Shown: positions 8,596 through 17,905, counted from the first letter of the stretch. The stretch is 58,502 bases of DNA from an uncultured Chlorobiaceae bacterium (GCA_903928225.1 CAIYPU010000153.1:1-58502), one strand, 5' to 3'. Notes: generated by a model from the letters alone, not told the origin. Translations and numbers: made by a program.

Positions 8596-9295
8596 AAAAA
8601 ATAACCGATTCGATGGAACCGTTCTCGTTGCAGGCGCCACCGGCAGGACAGGACAATGGATAGTCCGGCGCCTTCAGGAACACGGAATAGATTGGCGGCT
8701 TTTCGTACGTTCGGCGAAAAAAGCAGCCGATCTCTTTGGACTGGAATATGCCGATCGATTTGCAACCGGTTCGATCGAAAACACTGTCGATATTGAATCG
8801 GCCGTCTCTGGCTGCAGCGCGGTCATTTCCGCCATCGGCGCATATGTCACCGACCCCGAGTCACCTCCCCCGTCGGTAATCGACCGGGACGGTATGCGTG
8901 CGTTTGCAAAAATTGCCCGAGATAATGAGGTAAAAACGTTTATCCAGGTCAGTTCTCTTGCCGTGACAAAACCGGAACACCCGATGAACCGATATCAAGA
9001 TGTCCTGAGCATGAAACTTCTGGGGGAAAATGCGATACGTTCAGTTTATCATGAAAAGGGATTTTGCTATACCATTCTGAGGCCGGGGGGGCTGCAGGAT
9101 GGTGAGCCATTCCGGCACTTTCTGCAGTTCGGAACAGGAGACACTCTCATGGGAGTCATTGACCGAAGTGATGTTGCCGAAGCTGCCGTTGTGTCACTCT
9201 GGCATCCCAAAGCGAGGAACATGACCTTCGAACTGATCAGAAGCTTGCCGCAGCCCCAATCGACCATCGAACCTTTTTTCAAGCAACTGCCCTGA
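8582..9295 (+). CDS. NAD(P)-binding atypical short-chain dehydrogenase (NmrA/Tic62-like)
   Basis: 237 residues. The N-terminal Rossmann motif is VLVAGATGRTGQWIVRRL, followed by a Ser/Ala-rich strand SAVISAIGAYV and FIQVSSLAV. There is no classical YxxxK catalytic pair, which is usual for the atypical (NAD(P)H-binding, SDR_a5/NmrA) branch; these bind a pyridine nucleotide and may act as reductases, chaperones or redox sensors. It overlaps the preceding orphan gene and ends 25 bases from the convergent response regulator. A role in pigment metabolism is possible given the chlorosome-type gene upstream, but nothing in the sequence proves it. Confidence 0.8.
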   Translation: MTNNKKNNRFDGTVLVAGATGRTGQWIVRRLQEHGIDWRLFVRSAKKAADLFGLEYADRFATGSIENTVDIESAVSGCSAVISAIGAYVTDPESPPPSVIDRDGMRAFAKIARDNEVKTFIQVSSLAVTKPEHPMNRYQDVLSMKLLGENAIRSVYHEKGFCYTILRPGGLQDGEPFRHFLQFGTGDTLMGVIDRSDVAEAAVVSLWHPKARNMTFELIRSLPQPQSTIEPFFKQLP

Positions 9296-9320
9296 AATTG
9301 CACCGGGAAAGAAATAGCCT

Positions 9321-10052
9321 TCACACAACCACAATAGCGGCGGAAAAACAGTACCCGGTACCATGTGAGGTTTTTACAGGAATCCTGCGACCGAGATTCC
9401 TGTTTTTCATTCGCAGACGATGAATCAGGGCATCGAGCGCACGATTGCCAAAGTCATTGTTTTCGTAGTCCAGGGCATTCAGAATCTCCTGGCGGATGAC
9501 AACATCATTGGGAGTCTCGGCAAGCCGTTCTATCAGGTCGCATTCCTTGGCGGTCAGGCTGATTTTATCTCCATCAGGCGAAATCAAAGACTGGTCACCT
9601 CGAACAAGCTTCCATTTTGATTCCTGAAGATTCGGTACCGATATTTTCTTCTGCTCCTTCTCGGCATCTCCTGAAAGATTGCTGTCAAGACGGCCGAGAA
9701 TGTTGAAAATGGAGGCCGATAATTCAGAAAAATCGATTGGCTTGACCAGATAGATGTCGGCTCCGGCTTTATAGGCACTGATCTTGCTTTCCAGCGATGT
9801 CATTGCGGTAAGCATGATAATGCGCATATCGGTATTGTTCCGGATGTACTCCGCAAGCACAATGCCATTCTGGTCGGGAAGACCGATGTCAAGCACAACG
9901 ACGTCAAATTCCGCATCTGCGATCGTTTTATAAAACTCAAGCGCCGAATCCACGCCAGTGACATCAAGACCGGAGATCCGGAGATACTCGACCATACTGT
10001 CGCAGAAATCCCGGTCATCTTCAACAACGACTACTCGTCTGTTATCAGCCAT
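9321..10052 (-). CDS. OmpR/PhoB-family response regulator
   Basis: 243 residues. The receiver domain occupies about 5-120, with acidic residues E11-D13, the phosphoacceptor D55 in VVVLDIGLP and the conserved K104 in YLVKP. The C-terminal winged-helix DNA-binding domain spans about 150-240 (LTAKECDLIERLAE, then RALDALIHRLRMK and TSHGTGYCF). It lies 72 bases downstream of the multi-PAS kinase on the same strand, so the two form a two-component pair. The targets are unknown; no duplicated operator is evident. Confidence 0.92.
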   Translation of the reverse strand: MADNRRVVVVEDDRDFCDSMVEYLRISGLDVTGVDSALEFYKTIADAEFDVVVLDIGLPDQNGIVLAEYIRNNTDMRIIMLTAMTSLESKISAYKAGADIYLVKPIDFSELSASIFNILGRLDSNLSGDAEKEQKKISVPNLQESKWKLVRGDQSLISPDGDKISLTAKECDLIERLAETPNDVVIRQEILNALDYENNDFGNRALDALIHRLRMKNRNLGRRIPVKTSHGTGYCFSAAIVVV

Positions 10053-10124
10053 AAATCAATGGAGAAATAGTTCTATCTGCTTTAATAGTAACAATATATA
10101 CTGAATTCATCAACAGTATCGGCC

Positions 10125-13100
10125 TTAATTCTGGTGGATGGCACCGTCTTTCTCATACAACGGAACACGCACCATTGCTTCGACACCGGTCGGAATGCCC
10201 TTCAGGTTTACCGTTCCCTTGTGCTGTTCGATGATGTTTTTGACCAGCCAAAGCCCGATACCAGCTCCGCTGGTGTTCATTGAATTGCTTCCGCGGCGGT
10301 ATTTCTCGAAAAATGCTGCCGCCTGCTCGTCGCTGATCGTTTTTCCCTGGTTTCTGATCATGATAACCGCTTCATGGCCTTCATGCCGGCATTCGAGCTC
10401 GATCGGAGATTCGGGAGGTGAATATTTTCTCGCATTGTCAAGCAGGTTGTAGATCGCAAGGCCAAGCTGGGTAAAATCGCCGGATATCCTGCAATTATCA
10501 AGGTCATTGGAATAGATGATCGGAATATCGGCCCATAGTGACTTGAAGGATTCGAGCTGTGCGTCGATAAGCTGCGATATCCTGAATGCCTTGAAAGCAA
10601 TCTCGGTGCGGGATTCCAGTACACGGCTTTCATGGATAGATTCTTCCATCAGGTCCACAAGACGGTCTATGGCGCGATGGATTTTACCGGTTTCGACCGG
10701 GTTGACACAGTCACAACGCTTGTTTTTCAGCTCTATAAGATCAAGATTTCCGCGTATGATGGCAAGCGGAGTACGATATTCATGCGTTATCATGCTTAAA
10801 AAGCTGTGCAGCCGGTTCACTTCCTCATTCAACTGACCGGTTCGTTCGGCAACCGCCTGCTCGAGCTTTTCGATGCTCATCTGCTGAAGTTCCTGCAGGG
10901 TGATATCGGTCATCATGACCAGCAAGGCCTGCCTGTCGTTGATCGTAATATATTCGGCAGAAAAGAGGATGTTCAGGATTTCTCCCGATTTTTTCCTGAA
11001 ATGGAAAGGCGCATTGATGATTTTACGCCAGCCGTTCAGTTCCCTCCTGATCTGTTCTTCATCCTCATAGTTCATGATTATCCCGACCTCAGCTATGCTG
11101 CGTCCGATCATCTCTTCACGGTCCAGTCCGAACAGTTCGAGCATGGCATTGTTCACATCGTACAGAATGCCTTTTTCAACATCACCGATACCTATGGCTA
11201 CAGGCGAGTGATCAAAGATGTTCCGGAACTTGCTTTCGTTCGCCCTTACGGCAGCCTCTGCTTTTTTCTGCTCGGTAACATCCTGAACAATGCCAAGGAC
11301 ATGCATCGAATTGTCATTGACGTCAGGCTGGCAGGTACCGGTAACCCAGATCCATCGCATTTCTCCGTTCGGCCGGTAAATCCGGCACTCAAACGTATAG
11401 CTCTCTTTTTTCTGGATCGAAGTCGTTATCAGGGCCTGGATACGGGTCCGATCTTCGGGAGCGACATGGTTTAAAAATTTCTCGAGCGACCATTGCGACT
11501 GTTCACAATCGTCACCGAATATGTGGGCATGTTCGGGTGAACGCTCGACATGATAATTCTGCAGGTTCAGGTCCCATACACCCACATGACTCTTCTTGAG
11601 GATAAAATCAAGTTTCTCCCTGTTTTTCTGGAGCTCTTCCTCGATTTTTTTACGATTTGTGATATCGATAACGGTACCCAGGTAACGATCGACTTTGCCA
11701 TGGTTATTGTATAGGGGCCTGCCCCTCGACATCAGCCAATGGACAGACCCGTCAGGGTGTTCGACACGATATTCGGCATACAGCTCGGTTTTTGCCTTCG
11801 AAGCCCTGTTGACTGCCAGGACCGTCTGTTCCCTGTCTTCAGGATGGACCGTGCTCTTCCAGAGGTCGAACGACGGTTTTTCTCCGTTACGCCAGTCCAG
11901 GCCGTATAATGGCCAGGTTTCGGCAGACCAGATGTTTTCACCTGTTTTCAGGTTCCATTCCCAGACTCCTGCACGCGCAGCTTCGAGTGCCTGGCTGAGC
12001 CTCATCTTGCTGTCCATCAGGTCATTGAGAAGTTCCTTGCGATCGCTGATATCCGTTACTGTGCCGATATAGCTTTTCATCCTGCCTTCTTTATTGTAGA
12101 ATGGCACTCCCCTGCACAGAAGCCAGTGGACCGTACCATCCTTGTGGCAGACCCGGTATTCGACATTGATAGGTTTTTCGTGGTTGGCCGCCGACATGAC
12201 CTTCTCGAATGTGATATCCTTGTCGAGAGGATAAATATTGGTCTCACAAAGCTTGTGCGTGGTCTTTTTGCTATCGGGTTCCAGATCGTAAAGCCTCCAG
12301 ACACTGTCCGTCCATGTTACATTATCTTCAATGACATCCCACTCCCATACTCCGGAATTGGTGGCATCGAGGGCAAACGTCATTCTTTTTTTGCTTTCCT
12401 CGAGCGCTATTTCAATGTTTTTCCGTTCCGTGATATCGATGATCGTCCCGATATAACGAACCGTCCGGCCTTTGTTGTTCAGCTGTGGCTTGCCTCGCGA
12501 CATGAGCCAGCGGATGGAACCGTTCGGATGACTTACCCGATATTCCACATACAATTCCTTTCCTTTCCCGGAAGCATCACTGACCGCATTAATGGCAGAT
12601 TCCCGGTCATCAGGATGGATCGCACCGGCCCAGAGGTCGAAGGATGGTTCTGCGGAATTTTTATCGAGGCCGTAAAGGATCCATACTTCATCGGACCATG
12701 TATTGGTGTTGTTTTTCAGGTCCCACTCCCAGACACCAGCCCTTGCGGCTTCCAGAGCCATGTCGAGCCGAGTGTTGCTTTCGACAAGCTCAAGCTCGAT
12801 TTTTTTACGTTCGGTGATATCGATGATCGCGCCGATATACCGGACAACCTTTCCCTGCGCATCATGGATCGGCATGCCCCGTGATGTGAGCCAGTGGATA
12901 GAACCGTCCGGATGGACGGTGCGGTATTCGAGCGATGCAGCCTCTCCCTTGCTCACAGCAGACTTGATGATCCATGATGCTTTCGCCCGGTCATCAGGAT
13001 GGACGGTATCGACACAGAGCTGGTTGTTCAGGGGAACACTGCCCGGCTCGAGGCCGTAGAGTTTCCATACTTCATCAGACCAATGAACGTCATCATGTTC

Positions 13101-13940
13101 AGGGTCCCATTCCCAAATCCCGGCTTTCGCTGCCGTCAAAGCCTGATCGAGCTTTGACTTGCTCTTTTCCAGTTCCTCTTCGATATGTTTGCGTTCGCTG
13201 ATGTCAATTCCGATAGACAGGGCGCAAGGTTTCCCTTCGATAAAAACCTGGCAGGTATGGGTAAGCATCCAGAAGGTTTGACTTTTACCATGCGGATTGA
13301 CTTTCAATATCCGGGAATCAACCTCTCCTTTCTGGATAACCCTCCTGAGCTTTTTCCTGAGCTCGCCCATTTCATCGGGACAGAAAAATTCGCTGGCAGG
13401 AATTCGTCTGTCCCCGCTTTTCCCCTTCCTGAAAAGCATCTCCTCGGCATACCTGTTCCAGACGATCATATGGAGATCTTCATCGAGAATCACAGCGGAA
13501 CAGGGCATTGCATCGAGCAGGGCGGTTTTGAGCGAGCGCTCGCGTGAAAGCTCCTGTCTTGTCTGTCGCAAAGACGATATATCCTGAATGGTCACCAGCA
13601 GTGACGTAATGTTCCCATTTGTTTTTCCTACGGGATTGATCGTAACCCTCCAGGTATCCCGTTCATCTTCGAAGACCTTCCTGAGCCCGGTATTCAACAC
13701 TTCTTCTATAAGCTTTTTCTGATGCGCGGCAAGTTCCGGCTGATGCAACGTGTCTCGCAAAAGGTCATAGACATTCTTCCCGATGCACTCGTCGGTTGTC
13801 AGTCCAAACCATGAAGCAAAGATAACGTTGGCATACTGTATAACTCCATCCCGGTCTGCGAGGTACACCAGATCGGGCAGTGCATCCAGAACAGTTGACA
13901 GATCGGCAGTCTGCTTCTTTTCACGAACAATGGCTTTCAT
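10125..13940 (-). CDS. Hybrid-free sensor histidine kinase with about eight PAS domains
   Basis: 1271 residues with no evident transmembrane segment, so probably cytoplasmic. Two divergent PAS domains (about 15-130 and 140-250) are followed by five PAS-PAC modules of about 125 residues, each starting with a variant of ALEAARAGVWEWDL (around 260, 385, 510, 635 and 760). A last PAS domain (about 885-1000) has SPVAIGIGDVEKG. The C-terminus is a HisKA/HATPase pair: H1053 in MITHEYRTPLAIIRG, an N box in DNARKYSPP and a G box in GAGIGLWLVK. The repeated modules look like products of tandem duplication within the gene. The partner is the response regulator at 9321-10052. PAS ligands (heme, flavin or other) cannot be told by eye. 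Confidence 0.93.
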   Translation of the reverse strand: MKAIVREKKQTADLSTVLDALPDLVYLADRDGVIQYANVIFASWFGLTTDECIGKNVYDLLRDTLHQPELAAHQKKLIEEVLNTGLRKVFEDERDTWRVTINPVGKTNGNITSLLVTIQDISSLRQTRQELSRERSLKTALLDAMPCSAVILDEDLHMIVWNRYAEEMLFRKGKSGDRRIPASEFFCPDEMGELRKKLRRVIQKGEVDSRILKVNPHGKSQTFWMLTHTCQVFIEGKPCALSIGIDISERKHIEEELEKSKSKLDQALTAAKAGIWEWDPEHDDVHWSDEVWKLYGLEPGSVPLNNQLCVDTVHPDDRAKASWIIKSAVSKGEAASLEYRTVHPDGSIHWLTSRGMPIHDAQGKVVRYIGAIIDITERKKIELELVESNTRLDMALEAARAGVWEWDLKNNTNTWSDEVWILYGLDKNSAEPSFDLWAGAIHPDDRESAINAVSDASGKGKELYVEYRVSHPNGSIRWLMSRGKPQLNNKGRTVRYIGTIIDITERKNIEIALEESKKRMTFALDATNSGVWEWDVIEDNVTWTDSVWRLYDLEPDSKKTTHKLCETNIYPLDKDITFEKVMSAANHEKPINVEYRVCHKDGTVHWLLCRGVPFYNKEGRMKSYIGTVTDISDRKELLNDLMDSKMRLSQALEAARAGVWEWNLKTGENIWSAETWPLYGLDWRNGEKPSFDLWKSTVHPEDREQTVLAVNRASKAKTELYAEYRVEHPDGSVHWLMSRGRPLYNNHGKVDRYLGTVIDITNRKKIEEELQKNREKLDFILKKSHVGVWDLNLQNYHVERSPEHAHIFGDDCEQSQWSLEKFLNHVAPEDRTRIQALITTSIQKKESYTFECRIYRPNGEMRWIWVTGTCQPDVNDNSMHVLGIVQDVTEQKKAEAAVRANESKFRNIFDHSPVAIGIGDVEKGILYDVNNAMLELFGLDREEMIGRSIAEVGIIMNYEDEEQIRRELNGWRKIINAPFHFRKKSGEILNILFSAEYITINDRQALLVMMTDITLQELQQMSIEKLEQAVAERTGQLNEEVNRLHSFLSMITHEYRTPLAIIRGNLDLIELKNKRCDCVNPVETGKIHRAIDRLVDLMEESIHESRVLESRTEIAFKAFRISQLIDAQLESFKSLWADIPIIYSNDLDNCRISGDFTQLGLAIYNLLDNARKYSPPESPIELECRHEGHEAVIMIRNQGKTISDEQAAAFFEKYRRGSNSMNTSGAGIGLWLVKNIIEQHKGTVNLKGIPTGVEAMVRVPLYEKDGAIHQN

Positions 13941-14266
13941 AAGTATCTCTATGATGAAAAACGGTTATGAGCAATCGCGTCATCAGATTTATCAGTACTG
14001 GAAAAGTTTTTTAAAATAAATCAGATTTACAAGATTATTCAGGTCCTTCCTTAAAATTCATACATAAAAAGCCGGATTTTTCAACAGGCCATCTGTAATA
14101 AACATGCTTGCCGCAACACAAAACCTGTCGGCATGAGTTCCGTAACGAGAAAAAATCTGTTTCGACAGGGGAAGTTTCGAGGGCAAAAATGCACGAGCCT
14201 GTCTTCAGAATTTCAAAGCTCGACCCCTACGGTGGTGGTGGTGATGGAGAATCAGAAGAAGCTTGT
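13941..14266. other. Intergenic region upstream of the multi-PAS kinase
   Basis: This 326-bp stretch lies between the start of the kinase and the stop of the prenyltransferase gene, both on the minus strand. The part near 14000-14090 is AT-rich and should hold the kinase promoter. A plus-strand frame from 14108 runs antisense into the prenyltransferase 3' end and has no protein character. No repeat or RNA gene is seen. Confidence 0.5.
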
Positions 14267-15268
14267 TCAGCCGAGGTACTTGATGCCGATCATTCCGGCA
14301 GCAATGAACTGGTTGATGAGAAAAAGGAAATTATTGACAACCTGAAATCGCAGAAAAGCGTTGTGAGCATGAACTTCACTTTTGCCGATGGCATTGCCGA
14401 AACCGTCGTCAACGGCATGCTGCATGAATGAAGCCCCTGTTTTCGGATCACGGTAAATCGAAATCTGGACATAGAGACTGAATACCATCGAAACCAAAAT
14501 GATATACATAAGAATCGTAAATCCCCAATTCCAGGCAAGAACAGCAAAAACAGCAAAGACAAAATCGATAATCCCGAATGCGACCAGAAAGGTTTTTCTT
14601 GTACCAATCATGACAGTCAGAGACTTCATGCCGCTTTTGGCATCCCCCTCGGTCGACTTGAAATCATTCATAATGATGAGTGATACTGCCATGAAAAAGT
14701 TCAGGATGCCAAGCCATATCACTTCCGGCCTAATGTCGCTGAAAAGCGCATTGGCTGAAAGGTAGGTAATGAAGCCATAGGATATGCCTACTGCTGGTGC
14801 CGATAAAAAGATATTTTTTTTCAGTTTCAAGGGCGGGGCAGAATAGATAAACCCGATAACAAGCCCGGTCAGGAGCGATAATGAAAATACCATTCCACGC
14901 ATCCCGCCTATATCGATTCCTATCCAGCCTGCAAGCAGAACAGCTGCAACAAGCACCCCTCCCCAGTTCCATGCAGCTTCCTTTTCACTGAGCCTTCCAG
15001 AAGGAATCGGCCGTGTAGGTTCGTTAATCCTGTCAAGCTCAAGATCATAATAATCATTGACAGACTGGCTGAACCCGGTCCCGAGCGGTCCATAGATCAC
15101 AAAAAGGGCAAACAGGAGCAGATAATCATGCGCGGTCGGCTTCATAGCCCCGGAAGCCATGACGCCGGCGGCCAGGCAAGGAAAAACGCTTATCCAGGTT
15201 ACCGGGTCAAGCAGTTCGATATGCGCTTTGATCTTGTCGATAACAAGAGCACTTTTTTTTACTGACAT
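14267..15268 (-). CDS. Chlorophyll/bacteriochlorophyll synthase-type UbiA prenyltransferase (BchG/ChlG family)
   Basis: 333 residues with eight to nine hydrophobic segments, a member of the UbiA superfamily in the inner membrane. The first Asp-rich prenyl-diphosphate site reads NDYYDLELDRINEPTRPIPS, the form found in enzymes that esterify (bacterio)chlorophyllide with phytol, geranylgeraniol or farnesol. The second site is around NDFKSTEGDAKSGMKSL. The N-terminal LLDPVTWISVFPCLAAGVMA also fits this family. Green sulfur bacteria have three such enzymes (ChlG, BchG, BchK); I favour ChlG or BchG but cannot decide by eye. The gene lies 65 bases downstream of a B12-binding-type radical SAM gene on the same strand and is likely the last gene of that operon. 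Confidence 0.82.
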   Translation of the reverse strand: MSVKKSALVIDKIKAHIELLDPVTWISVFPCLAAGVMASGAMKPTAHDYLLLFALFVIYGPLGTGFSQSVNDYYDLELDRINEPTRPIPSGRLSEKEAAWNWGGVLVAAVLLAGWIGIDIGGMRGMVFSLSLLTGLVIGFIYSAPPLKLKKNIFLSAPAVGISYGFITYLSANALFSDIRPEVIWLGILNFFMAVSLIIMNDFKSTEGDAKSGMKSLTVMIGTRKTFLVAFGIIDFVFAVFAVLAWNWGFTILMYIILVSMVFSLYVQISIYRDPKTGASFMQHAVDDGFGNAIGKSEVHAHNAFLRFQVVNNFLFLINQFIAAGMIGIKYLG

Positions 15269-15333
15269 GAAACAACTGTTCTTAAGTGATTGAAAACTGA
15301 TATCCTTGCTTCCTCTGGCCTGCCTTCACGTTT

Positions 15334-16743
15334 TCACAGGTACATATCAGGGGTAAGCCTGCTTGTGAACCTGTTCATCATGAAATTTGCCAGCCAGACC
15401 CAGTTCAAAGGCTTCCCGTACATCCGCCGCATGATGGCACGCCCCCGGTAAACCTCTTTCTGCAGCTTCACAAAGTTTTCAAGGAGTTTTTCTCCGGAAA
15501 TTTTCCGAGGCTCGAACATGTAGTGATACGTATCATACCTGCTCCAGTCTAAATGCCTCAGCCTCGGTTTCATCTCTTCGAAATAGGGCGTCCCGGGAAA
15601 CGGCGTTACCAGAGAAAAGACTGGGAACTCGACCTGGTTCTGCATGATGAAGTCGTAGGTGGCCTGAAAGCTTTTTTCATTATCATCATCGAAACCGAAC
15701 ATGAAATATCCCTGAATCGCGATACCGTTCCGGTGGAGGTTGCTGACGACGGTTGAATAGTTATTAAGGCGGTTGGCCCCCTTGTTCACTGACTTCAGGA
15801 CATCGGGGTTGAGAGACTCAAAGCCGATGCTCATAAGGTCGCACCCGGACCTGCCGGCGATTTGAGCAATTTCCGGTTTATGAAGAAAATTCATGGAGAT
15901 ATTGGCATTCCACCGGACTCCCAGTTTCTCCATCGCCCCGAGAAGCTCGGTAAAGTATTGTGGCCTGAAACTGATGTTGTCATCCATGAATGAAAAATTC
16001 ACCTTCCTTCGGCCCAGCCGCTCCTGGTGATAACGCATTTCATCGAGCACCAGATCGATTTCGCGATAACGGTAACTTTTCCCGTAAACCGTAGGTGTCG
16101 TGCAGAAATTGCAACCGACAGGACATCCTTTCGTTGCAAGAATCGGAATTCTGGAGCTGTATTTCCCCGCATTTTTCGACTGAAGGGTATAGCTGAAATC
16201 CGGAGAGCGCATCGAAGTCATAGATCGAAGCTCGGTTGCCCGATAAACACTTTTCACCCGATCGTGAAGAATGTCGGATTCCAGTTCATCCCAGACCGAT
16301 TCAACCTCTCCGTAGACAACACTTGTACAATGCTGCGCGGCTTCTTCGTACATCATGGTGGGATGCACTCCGCCAAGCAGTACAATCTTCTTCTGGGCAA
16401 GCGCCCTGTCACCAATCTGATAAGCTATGCCCGCATTCAATGTCCGGGAGGTGATGGCAATCACATCATAATCAGAGAAATCCTCGGGGATGGGATCACC
16501 GACACGTTCATCGATGAGAGTAACATCAAAAAGCCTTCCGGCAAGTGTCGCCACCATAATGAGGTTCAACGGCATACTGACGCTTCCGGAATCGACCATC
16601 ATGCTTGTAGAACTTTTCGGTTGAACAAGCAGCCATTTTTTTACGGATTTTTTTTCACCTGAACAGTCAGGCGTCACGCAGCAGGCGCTCCGGGAAGGCG
16701 GTTCCGACTCTCGAAATCGAATGGGTTCACTACTCATATACAT
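15334..16743 (-). CDS. B12-binding-domain radical SAM protein (BchE/BchQ/BchR-like)
   Basis: 469 residues. The N-terminal ~180 form a Rossmann-type B12-binding-like domain (MPLNLIMVATLAGRLFDVTL, then GGVHPTMM), but the cobalamin-ligating DxHxxG motif is absent. The radical SAM core follows, with the cluster motif CPVGCNFC (C-X3-C-X2-C) near residue 214. The C-terminal part (TPFPGTPYFEEM, FEPRKISGEKL) resembles the tail of BchE-like enzymes. Candidate roles are a pigment-ring methyltransferase (C-8 or C-12, BchQ/BchR type) or another ring-modifying step, suggested by the pigment synthase downstream. A peptide-modifying role is the alternative because a Nif11-like gene lies 19 bases upstream. 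ATG 16737 has AAGGA 5 bases upstream and may be the real start. Confidence 0.75.
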   Translation of the reverse strand: MYMSSEPIRFRESEPPSRSACCVTPDCSGEKKSVKKWLLVQPKSSTSMMVDSGSVSMPLNLIMVATLAGRLFDVTLIDERVGDPIPEDFSDYDVIAITSRTLNAGIAYQIGDRALAQKKIVLLGGVHPTMMYEEAAQHCTSVVYGEVESVWDELESDILHDRVKSVYRATELRSMTSMRSPDFSYTLQSKNAGKYSSRIPILATKGCPVGCNFCTTPTVYGKSYRYREIDLVLDEMRYHQERLGRRKVNFSFMDDNISFRPQYFTELLGAMEKLGVRWNANISMNFLHKPEIAQIAGRSGCDLMSIGFESLNPDVLKSVNKGANRLNNYSTVVSNLHRNGIAIQGYFMFGFDDDNEKSFQATYDFIMQNQVEFPVFSLVTPFPGTPYFEEMKPRLRHLDWSRYDTYHYMFEPRKISGEKLLENFVKLQKEVYRGRAIMRRMYGKPLNWVWLANFMMNRFTSRLTPDMYL

Positions 16744-16762
16744 CCTTGAGCTCTTCGCCTGT

Positions 16763-16993
16763 TTAACCGCTTATCCTGTTACCCCACAGGCTGAAACCGT
16801 TGCAGATCTTCCCGGATTCATGTTCGGAAAAGATTTCGAGCACAGTCTTTATTTCGTCTTTTGTACAATCCAAACCCTGTGCGGCAACAATTTCCATACA
16901 TTCAGCCATGGTTTCCGCAGCAAGAATGATCTCGCGGAATTTTACATCGACCTTGAGCTTCTTATAGAGCACTTTGGATTGGGATATTGTCAT
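16763..16993 (-). CDS. Nif11-like small protein, possible peptide precursor
   Basis: 76 residues. The first ~55 match the Nif11-like pattern: an N-terminal helix (QSKVLYKKLKVDVKFREII), AAETMAECMEIVAAQGLD, and a short C-terminal helix starting TKDEIKTVLE. Nif11-like domains occur in nitrogen-fixation clusters of unknown role and as leader peptides of ribosomal natural products, often with radical SAM enzymes. The usual Gly-Gly cleavage site is absent; the tail after the helix (SGKICNGFSLWGNRISG) is short with one Cys, so a precursor role is uncertain. It is 19 bases upstream of the radical SAM gene on the same strand and probably heads that operon. The ribosome site is weak. Confidence 0.65.
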   Translation of the reverse strand: MTISQSKVLYKKLKVDVKFREIILAAETMAECMEIVAAQGLDCTKDEIKTVLEIFSEHESGKICNGFSLWGNRISG

Positions 16994-17668
16994 TTCAGTC
17001 TACGACCTGGATTGAAAATTCATGTTCTGTACCGGTTGCAAACCCGCAACGGCTTTCAGGACGAATAATGTCTGACCTGGTTTCTGCATAGTTCATCTCG
17101 CAATTCGCGAATCCTGACCTCTTTTCGGAAATTTCCCGGCTTTCTGATTTTTCATCAGATGGCTTCAGAGTGCCTGATGATGCATGTTGACATACCTGGC
17201 GTTTCTCTGAAAAAATTCCGGTTTTTGTAAGGCCCGTATGGCTTTTGTGTATTACGATGGGCATGGAAGCGACTCTTTTTTGAAATAATGACGAGGACCA
17301 TACCGCCTGAAAAAGCAACGGTTTCCAGAAATACCTATGCATGCGGCCAATTGCAAGTTACAAAAATTATAGTACTTTTATTATGAATATTATAATTATT
17401 ATACACAGCAAGACATCGATCCATCAGTGCATTAAGAGATCAATGGTCAGTTTTTTAATGAGTTAGCTGTTCCGCGCAAAATTAATACAAGCTATTTGCG
17501 GTATTATTGCGCTACAGATATCCGTCAACCCGATGAAACAATGACTTTAAGGCTCCGTTCCATCAGGCGGAGAAATGATTTAGACAAGATTCCCTGCCAG
17601 ACCTTGATATTCATGTTCAAATGGTTTCATGACAGTCTGCAGGGCTTGGACAAAAAACGAGGAATACT
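16994..17668. other. AT-rich divergent intergenic region
   Basis: This 675-bp gap separates the minus-strand Nif11 operon from the plus-strand 78-residue protein gene. 17360-17410 is extremely AT-rich (TTATTATGAATATTATAAT) and is the likely site of the divergent promoters. A minus-strand frame at 16995-17342 is open for 115 codons but reads as low-complexity polar residues, and I do not call it. No tRNA, CRISPR or insertion-sequence feature is seen. Confidence 0.45.
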
Positions 17669-17905
17669 ATGGCAGACATATTGTGGGTAGAGGCTGTAAG
17701 GAAAGCATGGTCATGCTATATCGACAGGATGAACCGTATCATACAGGCAAAAAGCATGGAAACCTATCTGATGCAGACCATCGAACCAGGTATTACACTG
17801 GAGGAATTCGCAGAAAGTGTGTTTATTGCCGGTTTCATTGCGGGAGAAAAATACAGTAGAAACCAGGTTGCCGCAGGTTCAGATCTCGAACACAGGCTTA
17901 ACTGA
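17669..17905 (+). CDS. Orphan 78-residue protein, paralogue A
   Basis: No family recognised. 78 residues, with a good ribosome site (GAGGA 6 bases before ATG). The N-terminal half is basic and helical (ILWVEAVRKAWSCYIDRMNR); the C-terminal half carries the motif GITLEEFAESVFIAGFIAG followed by EKYSRN. It aligns without gaps to the 78-residue protein at 20064-20300, with about 35 of 78 residues identical by my count; the identity is concentrated in the TLEEFAE...FIAGF.AGE.YSRN block. It lies 60 bases upstream of a STAND ATPase gene on the same strand, and the paralogue follows that gene, so the three are probably a functional unit. Confidence 0.75.
   Translation: MADILWVEAVRKAWSCYIDRMNRIIQAKSMETYLMQTIEPGITLEEFAESVFIAGFIAGEKYSRNQVAAGSDLEHRLN

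Noticed and set aside
14108-14431. Plus-strand 107-codon frame
   Set aside because: It runs antisense into the prenyltransferase gene and has no protein character.
15334-16743. Naming the radical SAM protein BchQ, BchR or BciD
   Set aside because: The motif evidence does not separate these enzymes and the upstream Nif11 gene allows a different role.
16995-17342. Minus-strand 115-codon frame directly upstream of the Nif11-like gene
   Set aside because: Composition is low-complexity polar with many Ser, Glu and Arg, no ribosome site, and it reads through the AT-rich promoter region.
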